Source of the DNA: Acephala macrosclerotiorum
Taxonomy: Eukaryota; Ascomycota; Leotiomycetes; Helotiales; Mollisiaceae
Direction: 5' to 3'
DNA: 64,000 bases
Assembly: GCA_014904845.1 (NCBI GenBank)
Contig: MU119220.1
Span: forward strand, 124,001-188,000
The notes below the pieces were generated by a model, which was given only the letters and a program-made list of their open reading frames with translations, made no database searches and was not told where the DNA came from. How positions within the stretch are numbered: position 1 is the first letter of the stretch; each line of letters opens with the position of its first letter. Shown piece after piece: positions 46,667 to 58,934 of this stretch. Made by a program: the position numbers and the translations under genes.

Positions 46667-48047
46667 GAGTACGCATTTTCTCGGAGATTTACTGCACAAA
46701 AAGTCTAGAGGATATTGCTGTTTTCAAGCGGTCTTGTTTGCATGTTTGCATCATGGCGAAAATCTGCATTCGTGGGTTCTGGCAATATAGAGGTGTTTTT
46801 TGATGGGTATACACATTGCAAAGTTCTGTTACAGGATATTGCAGAAAATACCAGGGAATAATCTGGTCACTTATCGTTGTGAGACAACTCTCGACGCTAC
46901 ATAGAAAGAATAGAAAGCGTTTCTTCCAAGGAATTGGTGGCTAGTCTTTGTTGAAGGAATTTGTTCTAGGATGGATGCTACTAGTGCCTCCTTTCTTCTC
47001 GCTTGCGAGCTTTCGCGGCCAATTTTGTTCATGCCTCAACATTTCTACATCGTAATTTCATACTGTGCTCATCTCCAGTATATATGCGTCTTTTCACGCT
47101 CTATCGAGATGTCCCTATACTTGCAGTTCATCAAAAGGATGCATCTCCAAGGGAGGGCTACGGATATCGAGGAATATCCTAGAAGCCGATGCGACTTTGG
47201 CTCTTGCAGCTTGCTGACAGACAACGTAATGTTCATTGGATGGTAGTCTCGGCTTCCTGTCTCCCTTTCTTAGCGAGCCTTCCTTTCAAATTGCCTCCTT
47301 TCCAAGAAGCGACCTCTCCAGAGGCATCCTTTGGTCCCTGTTGAATTCTGGGACGATTTTGCTGCTCAATGTTACGTTTCTCGAATTCTCCTTGTACTGC
47401 AAATCCTGGCCTGGGTTGTTTGAACTTGTTTCCCAACGAATCGTACCTACCGGATCTTCAATCCATACTTTTCAGCCCTTCTCATTGGCCCAAGCCAAAG
47501 TACGAGCCATACAGATAAGAATGGGTGGCAAAGTAAAAATGTTTGTTTGCCATTTCCATCAGCTGATCCTGTTCCCCTTGCTCTAGGATTCCTTGGTTGA
47601 TTAGTGTGCCACCGCCTTTCACTGGTCAGCCTGCATGCAGCACCGTTTCCTCACTCATCAGCGTCGTACCATGGGATGACAACTTTGACGACCTCAAAAG
47701 TACTCGGGAACACTGGGATATCTTGGGCAAAGATAAGATAGGAACGGTATTCTAGAAAGATAATGGGAAATTGAGCCGCAGCCGCCTTTTAAAAGCAAAT
47801 CTTAGAGCGCAGAGCTTGGAAGGAGCTTCTCTCCGGCGTGATGTCCAATCCCTGCAGCGCCCCATGACGTAAAGGCCCCCTTGCCACAAATGACCTCCGG
47901 GCCGCACAGTAATTCATCGCCGATCCTTCAGAGCCTATCACGAACGACCCGCTGGTCTAGACTACCTACTCCAAAGTTTAACTCCAGGGCGAAAATATTG
48001 AAGATACCTGAAAGAACGTGTCAAGACATCGAGGTACTGAATCTGCG

Positions 48048-48083
48048 ACGACGACAACGACGACGACGACGACGATGATGATG
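48048..48083 (+). repeat. GAC/GAT trinucleotide repeat
   Basis: About twelve triplets of the GAC type, with one AAC and three terminal GAT units, in what is likely the 5' leader of the kinase gene. Confidence 0.8.
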
Positions 48084-48104
48084 CATGAGAGAAGTATGAT
48101 TTGA
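48075..48104 (+). promoter_or_regulatory. Short upstream ORF before hybrid kinase
   Basis: Nine codons (MMMHERSMI, then TGA) end 25 bases before the main ATG at 48130. The ATG triplets come from the GAT end of the trinucleotide run. If transcribed in the leader, it could dampen translation of the kinase; the transcript start is unknown. Confidence 0.4.
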
Positions 48105-48129
48105 GAGCAGCAGGCCATACGGAGATAAG

Positions 48130-51100
48130 ATGGACGGTCTGGTCGCGTTGGGGGACGGCGGGACTGCTGAGCAACAGGGACAACTGGATCCGCCGCTGCG
48201 GCTCTTTGAAAGATTGCGCCAGCTTACGGGGTACGTTTGGGATGAAGAGAAGGAGCCGTTTCATTCGAGTTATGATAACTGGTACGTTCAGGGGGTCTGC
48301 GAAAAGAGGGAGAGAGAGATGCTAAATAGTGAATAGGCAAGTGTACGGATACAAAATTTTGGGACATGGACATGGACATGCACAGAAGACGAACGAGAAA
48401 GGAGTTGCTGAGGTATCGAGACCGAATTCCGAGAGAGATGGCTCGTATCAGGATTCGCAGAGTGGGCATGGGAGTAGGAAGACGGCTAGTGAGAGTGGGA
48501 GTGAGTCGAATGTGTCGCATGAGGATGGGACATCGTCTGAGCCGGGGAGAGTCCAAGTCGTTGCGAGGATATCGACACATGCCTTGAGGGAAGAACGGGC
48601 ATATCATATCTGCAAGAACTTGATTAAGAAGGTCGATCCGGATGGGAATCATATTATCAGACCTGTTGATATTGTTCGTCTGCCGAATCAACAGGGAGAT
48701 AAAGGACCGATCGTTGTTTGCATATTCGAGAACCCAGGACCGAATTATTTGCCGAGAGTCATCGATTATGGTCCGGCTTGGTATCGAGGACGAAAGGTTG
48801 AAGATAAGCTGGAGGCTTTCCGAGATGAGTTCGTGGCGAAGGAAGTGGTTCCTTTGCAAACATTCCTCGACTTTGCAGTAGGCGCAACCGAATGCTTGGA
48901 GATTCTGCATCATGGTTCTCGGATTGTGCACGGAGAGATTAGAGGAGATGCCTTTCATATGAATATGATAAACGGCAAGGTCAGACTGATCAACTTTGGT
49001 TCTGGCTTGAGGACATTCGAGCATGGTCTTACGAGTACGGGATGGTCGGCTTTGTCTAAGGAGGTTGGAGCGAAAACCAAGCTATCCTATATGAGTCCGG
49101 AACAGACTGGGCGTATGCCGGCGGAACCTGATTCGAGAACAGATATTTACTCTCTGGGGATACTATTCTGGACCATGCTTGCTCAACAGCCTGCCTTCGA
49201 TGGAGAAACACCAATGGACATCATTCAAGGTGTTCTTGGCCGTCGGTTACCCTTGGTTTCTTGTATGAGACTCGACATACCTGACGTTATTGGAAGGATC
49301 ATCCAGAAGATGACAGCAAAGATCATTGGCGATCGATATCATTCAGTCAGTGGCTTAAGGCATGATCTTATGGAGATCAAAAAATTGCTTGGAGCTGGAG
49401 ACTCAGTTGCCCTCAAGAATTGGACGATCGCCACGAAGGACATCTCTTCGTTCTTCATCTTACCGACAGTTATGATTGGTAGATCAGAAGAACACGATGA
49501 GGTGGTCAAAGTCCTAGACAAAGTATCCAGGCGGCATATGCTTGGCCAGAAGCAGGGAACGTACAGCATATCTTCCGGCTCCAGCCTCTCAGAAGGTCGC
49601 CTCGAGCAGCTAGATAATGCAGCACTAGGAGATGGTTCCAGTGAAGGAGACAACACCAGCTCTGCCGAGGGACGATCAAATTCTTTAAATACTGGAGCTT
49701 TATCCGGAGATCTCAAAACGGTTCGGAGTGGCTCGAGTCATATGCAGTCTGCCGCAGAATCGCAGCATAATTCATTCGATAGCCAAGAATCGCAACGCTC
49801 AGGCCCTAAGCTAATGAGGCCTTGGGAGAAGAACAATTCTCTGTCTCTGGACTCCAGGAGTGTGGCTGAGACCGTGAATTCCGAGAATATGGGTAGCACA
49901 GGACGATCGAGCTCAGATGGAGTGGGAAGTCTGGCCAACAAATCGAACAGCCAAAAGTTCCGTCGGAAAGGTCGTTGCGAAGTCGTTGCTATCTCAGGGG
50001 CGGCTGGATTGGGAAAGAGCTGCCTTGTACAGTCTGTCCAGGTCGAAGCACGCCGAAGAGGCTATTTTGCTAGCTCGAAATTCGACCAGGCTAAGAAGAC
50101 ACCTTTTGGACCAGTACTCAAGCTGCTGTCGAGTCTTTTCAAGCAAGTGTTTTCCGAGAGTAATACTGATACACCATTCCATCAACTTCTCAAACAATAT
50201 GTCAAGCCCGCCTGGCCAATGTTGCACAAGGCTTTAGGCCTCCCGGAATTCCTCCTGGGACCCATGGTTCCGGTCGGGCGAGGTCATTCTAGCCAACTGT
50301 CACAGGGATACAACAGAAGCTTGCAAGCAGAATTCCATCAGAGACGGGATTCTTCACCTTCTAATTCGAGTTCACGTGGGAGCTTGTATAGCATGGCTCT
50401 TGGTTCTCAAAGTTCGCAAGACTTCCTGCGTGCCGGCTCCTCCACCAAATCTGTACGACTTATGAACACAGTTCTCGACGTCCTACGAGTATTTGCACAA
50501 CATAAATTCATCTGCTTCTGTTTAGACGACTTGCAGTTCGCGGACGACGAATCTTTAGATCTGATTACTCAAATTATTGCGGCTCGAATGAAGATGGTCA
50601 TCATTGTAACATATCGGCCAGACGAAATCCTACCTGAGAGAATTAAAGGCATCATTGAGCCTCCTAATTCACAGGGTATCAGTTTGCAACCCCCTTTCCA
50701 CGGCCTTGACTTGACTAACCGTTTGACAGAATGCATCAAGACTGGTGGCGTTGGGGTTACACGAGTGGCATTGAGACCGCTAAGTGAAGAGGATATTAAG
50801 CAATATGTTGCTGCGACTTTATGCCGATCAGAAGTTGATGTCATTCCGCTAGCCGCGGTCATACAATCGAAGACGGCTGGTAATCCCTTTTACATGCGAG
50901 AAATGCTCACCAGTTGTCATCGAAACCACTGCGTATATTACGACTACAAAGAGAGTGGTTGGTGCTATGACCTTGACAAGATTTTTACGCAGTTCGAGAC
51001 GAAGAGCTATCACGATACCTTGAATACTTCCTTTATCACAAGTCGCCTGAACGAACTACCTCCTGCTTCGAGATCCATTCTCGCTTGGGCATCCCTGATT

Positions 51101-54100
51101 GGTCATTCCTTCTCGTTTGAGCTCATTCAGAGACTTCTGAGTGGCGAGTTTGACTATGATGATGCAACCCCAAACATGGACATTTCGCATCCTTACTCAT
51201 TATCACACTCCCAACAGGATGCCGTTGAAGGATTACAAGCGGCTATCCAGAATTACATCATTGTCGCAACACAAGATGATGACCGATTTCGATTCGCACA
51301 TGATCGCTATATGCAAGCAGCTACCTCACTTGGAGAGTGCAATGCGCCAAAGATGCATTTCATTATTGCCCGAACCCTCCTAAAGTACTACTCCGCTGAC
51401 GAACGATCCCGATCCACTACCGCCGAACACATCTGTGAATCGATTGATATCATCAAAAAGCGCATCCTACACAGGCAATCCTTTAGAAAGCTTCTTGCTG
51501 ATTGTGCACAATCTGCGGCTGAGAGCGGTGCGCGACCAACAGCAGCAAAGTTCTACAAGGCTTGCTTCGCGCTACTGCAAGATAATGCATGGACTGATGG
51601 TGCACCGGATGCCTACTACGATGAAACTCTGCACCTGCATACCAGAGCTGCCGAAACATATCTGTATATGGGACAGTACACCGAGGCCAAGAATCTCTTA
51701 GAGACCGTATTTGCAAAGGCCAAAACTCCTATCGACAAAGCTCCTGCGTGGGTGCTACAATCGAGAGTGTATGCTCAGGAGAGCGACTCACCGGCGGCTT
51801 TCCGAAGTCTAAAGCTTTGCCTGAATGCCCTTGAGATCCATGTCGATGATCAGCCAACTTTCGAGAAGCTCGACAACGAATTTGAACGCCTGTCTCTGAA
51901 AATCCAAACCATGGAGCCCGATGAGCTTGTCAACCGAGTCATGACGAAGGATTCAAATTTCGCTGCTGTGGGTGCGGTGCTTGTTGAGACTATCAGTGCT
52001 GCTTTCTGGACAGATACCCTTACCTTTTACCAGATGGCTTTGGTCATGGTCAACACTCATCTCGAATTGGGCAGTTTTCCTCAAGCTGGTATGGCGTACG
52101 TGCATTTCGCTATGATCGCAATTACAAGATTCAACATGATGGAGTTCGCTAGCGATATGGGAAAGATCGCTCTTGGACTGATGGAAAGATGGCGAGATCC
52201 CTACACGATGGGTAGAGGTGGAACTATCTACTCTCTTTTCGTCGGCCACATCCAGGTCAACTTACAAGAGTCACTCGCTCAGCTGGAAGGTGCACTGGAG
52301 TATGCGATCCAAGCGGGCGATAGGATCTCTACGATCTTGAACTTCGGATTGGTTGGAACTCTCAAGTTCTTTGCTTCAGAAAACATCGGAGAGCTAGAGG
52401 CATTCCTACACTACGGCTGTGAGGAGGTCCCGAATTGGCAGCATGACACTCGCGGTGGCACTCTCGCGATCGCCGTTCGTCAAGCCTGTCGTGCTTTGCA
52501 GGGAAGAACATTTACCAGCGAACCTATGGACGTCATGAGTGATGAGTCGCATAACTCAATGTACTACAAGTCTTGGCTCAAGGACTCATCTCCTGACAGC
52601 AGTCGTCCACTCATCCTCTACGAAGGCTTTGAGATGGTTCCTTTGTTCCTTTATGGCCATTACAGTAGGGCTATCGAGCTCGGAGATGCTTGCCTCAAAA
52701 ACATCAGCATGATCTGGTCCGCTAGAAATACTCGATTCATCATGTTCATGCAAGGACTGTCTCTCGCGGGTATGGCTTGGTATAAACTTCAAAATCCGCT
52801 CAGGATGATCAACCAAGGTCCAGATCATGTCGCGGCAGGTATCGATGACCAACCAACCGAAGAACAGCTTGAGAGAGAGGTCAAGGTCACTTTAAAGCAG
52901 ATCAAGGATCTGAAGAGAATGATCGAGGACTGGCAGGTCGTTAACAACGTCAATTACCTCGCATGGTCAACTCTGCTTGGTGCGCAAATTGCGGAAATGG
53001 AAGGACATCATGGTTTAGCATTGAGGCATTATGAACTGATGCTCGATCATGCTGAAGCTCATGACTTCCTTTTCGAGGAGGCGATTGGCAACTATCTCCA
53101 AGCTGGCTTTTTCCTACGGACAGGCTCTCGAAGAGCTGCAAAGGCATCGCTAAAGGAGGCCATCCTTCTCTACAAAAATCTCGGTGCAGTTGGTATCGCA
53201 AAACACATCGAAGACGAACATAGTCTCCTGCTTCAGGGCCCTACTAGGACCGAGCGAACTGCTGATGCGGCTGTACAGACAGACTTTGCAGGCGACTCGG
53301 CACCTGTCCAATACACCACTCTAGAAGGAGACGATGACGATTCTCGACAGCAAACACGGGCGTCGATCAATGAGACTAAGGGCGATCGGATAGGTGCTTG
53401 GCAAGGAGGCTCGGCTCGCGATGCTGCAGGTTCTGGCCTTCCTGCTTTAGATATGCTGGACTTGACGTCCATCCTCGAAAGTTCTCAGGTCATCTCGAGT
53501 GTTCTGCAGATCGATCAACTTCTCAAGACAATGTGCGAAATCATCTTACAGAACTGTGGTGGTCTTGCTACTTTGGCCGCTATCGTTGTTGAGGATGATG
53601 ATCCTGTTGGATGGAGCATCGCTGCGAGTGGTGATCCGGAGAAAGGAGCCGTAGCGCACATCCCAGGACTGCCAGTTGGTGAAACTGCTCTTGTTGCTGA
53701 AGGTGTGGTTCTCTACTGTACACGCTTCAGAGAGACAGTTTTCTTGCCTGACGTTATCCATGATGAGCGATTCAGCAATGTCACGGAGCTTTGGGCAGCA
53801 CGTAATCCCTTGGGCAAATCTATCATCGCCATCCCGATCTGCCATGGTTCTAAGCCACTTCTCGGCGTTCTGTACCTTGAAGGAGAGCCGAATGTATTCA
53901 CGGATCGCAATCTCACGGTCTTGCAACTACTTGTCAATCAGATCGGTATCAGCTACTCCAATGCCCTTACTCTCAAGGAAGTCGAAAAAGTCTCGGCGTT
54001 TAACAACTCCATGGTCGATGTACAGAAGAGAGCTCTTGAAAAGGCTTTGAACGCCGAGAAAGCCGCCAATGCTGCAAAAGCTGAAGCTCTTCGCAACGTC

Positions 54101-55912
54101 AAGCTTGCGGAGGAAGCAGCAAAGGCTAAATCTATCTTCTTAGCTAACGTATCTCATGAGTTGAGAACACCGCTCAATGGAGTAATCGGTAATTCGGAAT
54201 TGCTTAGGGACAGCGACCTCACCAAAGACCAAGTTGAGATGGCAGACTCCATTCGTGTCTCAGCTGACCTGCTCCTTACTGTCATCAACGACATTCTTGA
54301 CTTCTCAAAGATGGAAGCAGACAAGATGGAGCTATATATCGTGGCTTTCAAGGCTGATGAGATGATGAAGGAAGTCTTCCGCTCTGTCTCATACAGCAAC
54401 CGGGACAAGAAGAATTTGCGAAACGTCGAGATTCTCCAGGATATAAATCTGCCTCAATGTCTCATCTTTGGCGATCCAGTTCGACTGCATCAAGTTCTCG
54501 GCAATCTCGTCTCCAATAGTCTCAAGTTCACTGAAAACGGATCAATCACCATCGGAGCAAAGACCAACAGAGAAACAGACGACGAAGTCAAGCTCACCTT
54601 CTGGGTCCGCGACACCGGAATCGGCATCCCTCCCCAACAACTCAAGAAGCTATTTAAACCCTTTAGCCAAGCAGACGCCAGCACAGCCCGCAAATACGGT
54701 GGCAGTGGCCTCGGTCTCAGCATCTGCCGCTCACTTATCGAATCCATGATGGGCGGTCAAATCGAGCTCGAAAGCGTTGAAGGCCAAGGCACGCTAGCTT
54801 GGTTCACAGTCACGTTCCAGAAGGCGAAGGAAGCTGCTGTAGGCGACTGTCAGGCGAATGGCGATCATCATGATTCGATGGCGAAGTTTTCTGAAGCTGA
54901 TGCCCAGCGTCCTGTTACGCCATTCAGGCAGTTGCAGAAGATCCCTAGGGATCAGTTGCGGATTTGTATTGCGGAGGATAATCCGGTTAATAGTCGGATT
55001 GCGGTGCAGTTTATGCAGAAGCTTGGGTTTAAGTACATTGATGCTTTTGAAAATGGGCTGTTGGCTGTTGAGGCGTTGAGGGAGAAAGCTAAGGAAGGTG
55101 TTCCGTATCATCTTATTCTTATGGACGTACAGATGCCTGTCCTTGATGGCTATGGAGCTACGAAACTGCTGAGAAAGGATCCGATCGAATCTGTTCGAAG
55201 CATTTTAGTCATTGCGATGACTGCTTCTGCGATTCAGGGGGATAGGGAGAAGTGTCTTGAGGCTGGGATGAACGATTATCTGGCTAAGCCGGTGAGATCG
55301 AATGTGCTGAAGAAGAAGTTGGATCAATATATTCAACAGGTAAATCTTGCCCCCTTCCCTCCACTCTCCGGCTTTCTGTTGATAAGAGCTAATGAAAAAT
55401 AGCCACCGATTCAAGTCCAAGATCTCCAAGCAGAAGCCCGAAAAGTAGCCCATAAAGTTCTGAGAGAAATGAACGGCTCAACATCCTCCAGCACGCCTAC
55501 AACAGCAACAGCAACACCGAGTCCGACTCCTTCTCATTCTCCTGGTACAGCAACACCGGAATTCCCACCCAGAAGTCGCGAACGAACTTTTGATATCGAC
55601 GGTACGTCAGATACGCATCTTAGTCCTGGGTCGAAGTTTCCGGTTAGGAAAAAGAGCGTGGTCGATACGGGGATTAGCAACAAGCAGGTTTCTGTTCCCC
55701 GTGATGATGAGTTGAGCCCTAAGAGTTCACCCATTCAACCGAAGGTGAATAAGATGGGTATCGATGAGAGTGTGAGGGAGAAACGAAAGGGTGGGAAGGA
55801 GAAAGACAAAGGGAAACAGAGAGAGAACGAGCCGTTATTCCTTGATGCTAAAGAGAGAAGTAACAGCGTGGTGAGAATTGATGGTTTGGGTGGGAAGAAC
55901 GGTGGTGCTTGA
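48130..55912 (+). CDS. Hybrid histidine kinase, group X type
   Basis: Signalling kinase of 2554 residues, of the Chk1/Mak2/Mak3 type, likely acting in oxidative-stress phosphorelay upstream of Ypd1 and Skn7/Ssk1. Exons 48130-48281, 48337-55339 and 55403-55912. The first exon (MDGLVALGDGGTAEQQG) joins TG|G at the QVYGYKILG block. Order: a kinase-like domain (about 150-410) with IVHGEIRGD where HRD is expected and LINFGSG where DFG is expected, so probably a pseudokinase; an AAA-type ATPase with P-loop AAGLGKSCLV near 602 and CLDDLQFADDE near 778; a long alpha-helical repeat region; a GAF domain (about 1755-1935); HisKA with phospho-His1991 (ANVSHELRTPLNG); HATPase N-box near 2105 and GTGIGIPP-like and GGSGLGLSI boxes near 2145 and 2170; and a receiver with IAEDNPVN, phospho-Asp2314 (MDVQMPVLDG) and Lys2368. 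The C-terminal tail is Pro/Thr/Ser-rich. Confidence 0.95.
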
Positions 55913-57404
55913 TTGATTCTTCTTTTCAAGCATATACTAGGCGTGGGGTAAGGTTTGGGGACACGGAATGGAGGGATTGTATAAACGCATGGATTGTTGA
56001 GCACACACGGATCGGTTATGGACGGTTTGGGGTTGGGATAAATGGATGCGCAACGGATTTGAAACTTTCCATTAGCGTGGCGTTTTGGTGGGTCTTTTTA
56101 TGGAATGGTCAATGATCAATCAGCGTGGATATGGTACTAAGAGAGAAAGAGAGAACTTGGTTGCATATTGCCGGCGGGAATACCAGATGCGTGGGCATGG
56201 TTATATGCTTGCATGATGTTTGTTTATGAGACATGTGTATAGTGGAATAAATGAGATGTGGATGCTCAAGCCATGGTGTTTGCCATGTGATATGTGTGAG
56301 TGTATGAGGAACCATGTGAGTGAGGGAGTGTACGAGGTGAAATGGCCGTTCCATCGTTCCGTTGATTCATGCTGGAACTTCATCTCGTCGCTGCACACTA
56401 AGATCCTATGTCTTTGACCCTGCATGAAAGGCACAGATGAGTGATGAGTCCTCATTCCGTACGTAGCTTTCTTTGTTGCAAGACCTCTAGTGAGATATAA
56501 CGTGTTGGTTTGTGTTGCATTCGTCGAAAGGAGAAGGAGCAGCTCTCGCTAGTTTTAAGACATGACCCCTTCTTCTCTTTAAAAACATCTTTTGCGATTT
56601 TTCAACTACATTCTGCGCTCGTCAAACTCAACGCTCTAAACGTCTCGCTTCTCTGCGCTTCGAGTGCCTCGCCTTCTCCATTACAATCGTACTGTCTCAG
56701 AGTGGACAGAGCCTAGACCAAGTCTTTCAGCCACATCAGCAGGTTCACAATATTGTCACACCACCACAGCCACATCGTCTTTCTAGAGTCTACTACCCAC
56801 AGGCTGTTTTAAATGTTAATCGTGAGGTGATTGTGGCCGTGTTGCCAAGGGGTAGTGAGACCAATCATCTCTCCATGATTCACGGTATTTTGCTATATCT
56901 AGTTAAATACTGGCCTGTGCCAATTAACATTTATTAGTCCCTGTAGAGAGTATAGCCCATCTGATGAGTAATCATCTCAACACCTCGTTGATTCTGTTTT
57001 TTGCTTTGTAGCTGCCCTGTTTCGCTGCGCCCAACTAATTGGGTTGATCGTTCTCGGACCACCGGCCTCAGAGTACGTTGGGCTTCAGACGCTCCAACGA
57101 AAAACAGAGAAGCAATCTTAAGCATGAGCAGTGTCTCTAAAGCTGATGGTGAAAACACGATACTACACCAGAATAGAATCGCACCCAATATGGCCTCTAT
57201 CATGTGCTCTCTACCTTGTTTTCATCACTCATAATACTGAAGTTGCTTTAGATTTGCTCCGTTCACTGTCAAACCGTATTCCCAGTTTCTACCCTACACT
57301 TCAGGTTGACACTATTACATCCTGGCCAATTTTAATACCCAGGAATCTCCGAATCCTCGATGTTCACGAATATCCAAGGCTCCGCTCTTCGAGCTATTTT
57401 CTGA
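55913..57404. other. Intergenic region
   Basis: About 1.5 kb with no recognised gene between the hybrid kinase and the membrane-protein relic. Confidence 0.35.
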
Positions 57405-58934
57405 GCGTACTTCATCGTGGCTGTCGCCTTATTGGCCCTCGTCGGAAAACAATGCTGCAAATATGCAGTCAAGCTTCAGCTTCTCAAAGATGAGAGTGTC
57501 CCACTGTCAAAAATGACAGGCTGGGTGAGATTTTGGGACGCTGCAAAATGTGTGTTCAGGCTTTATCGACTGCCAGGAGGACTAGTGATCGGTGGATTAA
57601 TGCTAGGAACCGGTGTCTTTACTCTGCTGGCTGACCTCGCTGTCGCCGTGCTCGTTCGGAATATGAATGTTATCACGAGATGCCACTTTGGAATTGAGCT
57701 CGTGGTTGACGTTGATCATAATCTTACTTGGTCCACTCCTCCGCCCTTCGAGTATCTTGCGCTTATTGCTTCAAATGCGCAAATCACCAGCCTTCAGAAT
57801 AGAGGAATGGTTAGCATTTATCGAAAAGCAAACAATGATCCCCACTTTATGGCATAGCCGGAAGATGTGATGGGAAGTTAGAATTGTACAGGCGACGATT
57901 ATTCAACATCATACCATGCGGGATATTCTGTGGAGCAAATCATCAAAGACATTCAAGCAGAGGCATGCTGTACTCCAGCAAGCCATATTCTACTGACATC
58001 ATACGCGATACAAGCAATACCACAACACAATTGATATCATAGTCAGCATCGGTCTAGGATGGTTCCACAAGACCTTTCGACGTCAAGGCGGCAATTGCTC
58101 ACTCGGGTTCTCTTGACGAGGGAAAGGCAATGCTAGGCACCAACTGTACGGCCACGAGCCGGAACCACACAGACTTAACCGCCGTCAAATACGTCCTGAG
58201 CAAGATAACGGCAAACCTGACTATGAGTCTATGGATGAAAAGGTTACCACTGATGGTTTATTCTGGCATGGGTCAGATGCCTCTCCTCGCGCATCATTTT
58301 ATATTGCCCAAACATTGAACACTATGGCCATGGTCGAAAGTGGTAACGACAAAGCTTATCAAGTCCCCATTAGGTACTCGGCGAAGGACCTGACTCAAGG
58401 TTGCTTGATCAACCAAACCTACGTCTCTTCTTTCATCTTCTTTTTGGTAGCAATAGCGGCTCTGGCGGTGATATCCATATCAGCATACCCCATTCTTCTC
58501 GCCATGCGTTTGGGAATTAGCCTAATTCCCAGCTTCCTCGGAGGCAGAAGCGCAGACGACGATCTCTTGCGGGAGCCTGTTCCGGGCGGGCTTCTTGGCG
58601 TAAGTCCCACTTGTCCCTCCCTTCCTTCTTGAAAACAACTAATCTGTCTTCGGAGTGGAAGCTTGAAGTAACTCGAGAAAGTGCGCTGAGCGAAAGCGCT
58701 GCGTCCATGGCGCTTCTTCCAAGCGAGAAATCAATAGTGAACGATTGGGACTTTGGGGCGGTACAGGATAGAAGAGGGACTTATTTGATGGTGTCGAGGA
58801 CTGGGTATAAGCCATTGGTGAATAGGGAGGCTCAGATTGAGATGCAGGCTCCGGTGGGACTTGAGGACTCGCAGTCCTATGTGCCGGTTCCTGAAACGTA
58901 TACTACGCTAGGAATTCAATGGGAAAGACGGTAG
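57405..58934 (+). pseudogene. Decayed multi-pass membrane protein gene
   Basis: Coherent protein segments change frame and carry stops. An N-terminal membrane part (FIVAVALLALVGKQC, then GLMLGTGVFTLLADLAVAVL) in one frame meets TAG at 57855 and 57879, both explainable as TGG to TAG, while the downstream text in the same frame (NCTGDDYSTSYHAGYSVEQ) still looks protein-like. Frame changes occur near 57965 and 58225. An RASFYIAQTLNTMAMVE segment and a second helix (SSFIFFLVAIAALAVISISA) follow. A 56-bp GT/AG intron (58600-58655) leads to a tail ending LGIQWERR. The layout resembles fungal large integral membrane proteins of unknown function; I cannot name the family. Confidence 0.7.

Larger units (their letters stand above)
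46667..48129. promoter_or_regulatory. Upstream region of hybrid histidine kinase
   Basis: Contains a GAC/GAT trinucleotide run and a short uORF, listed separately. No coding feature recognised elsewhere in its 1.46 kb. Confidence 0.4.
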
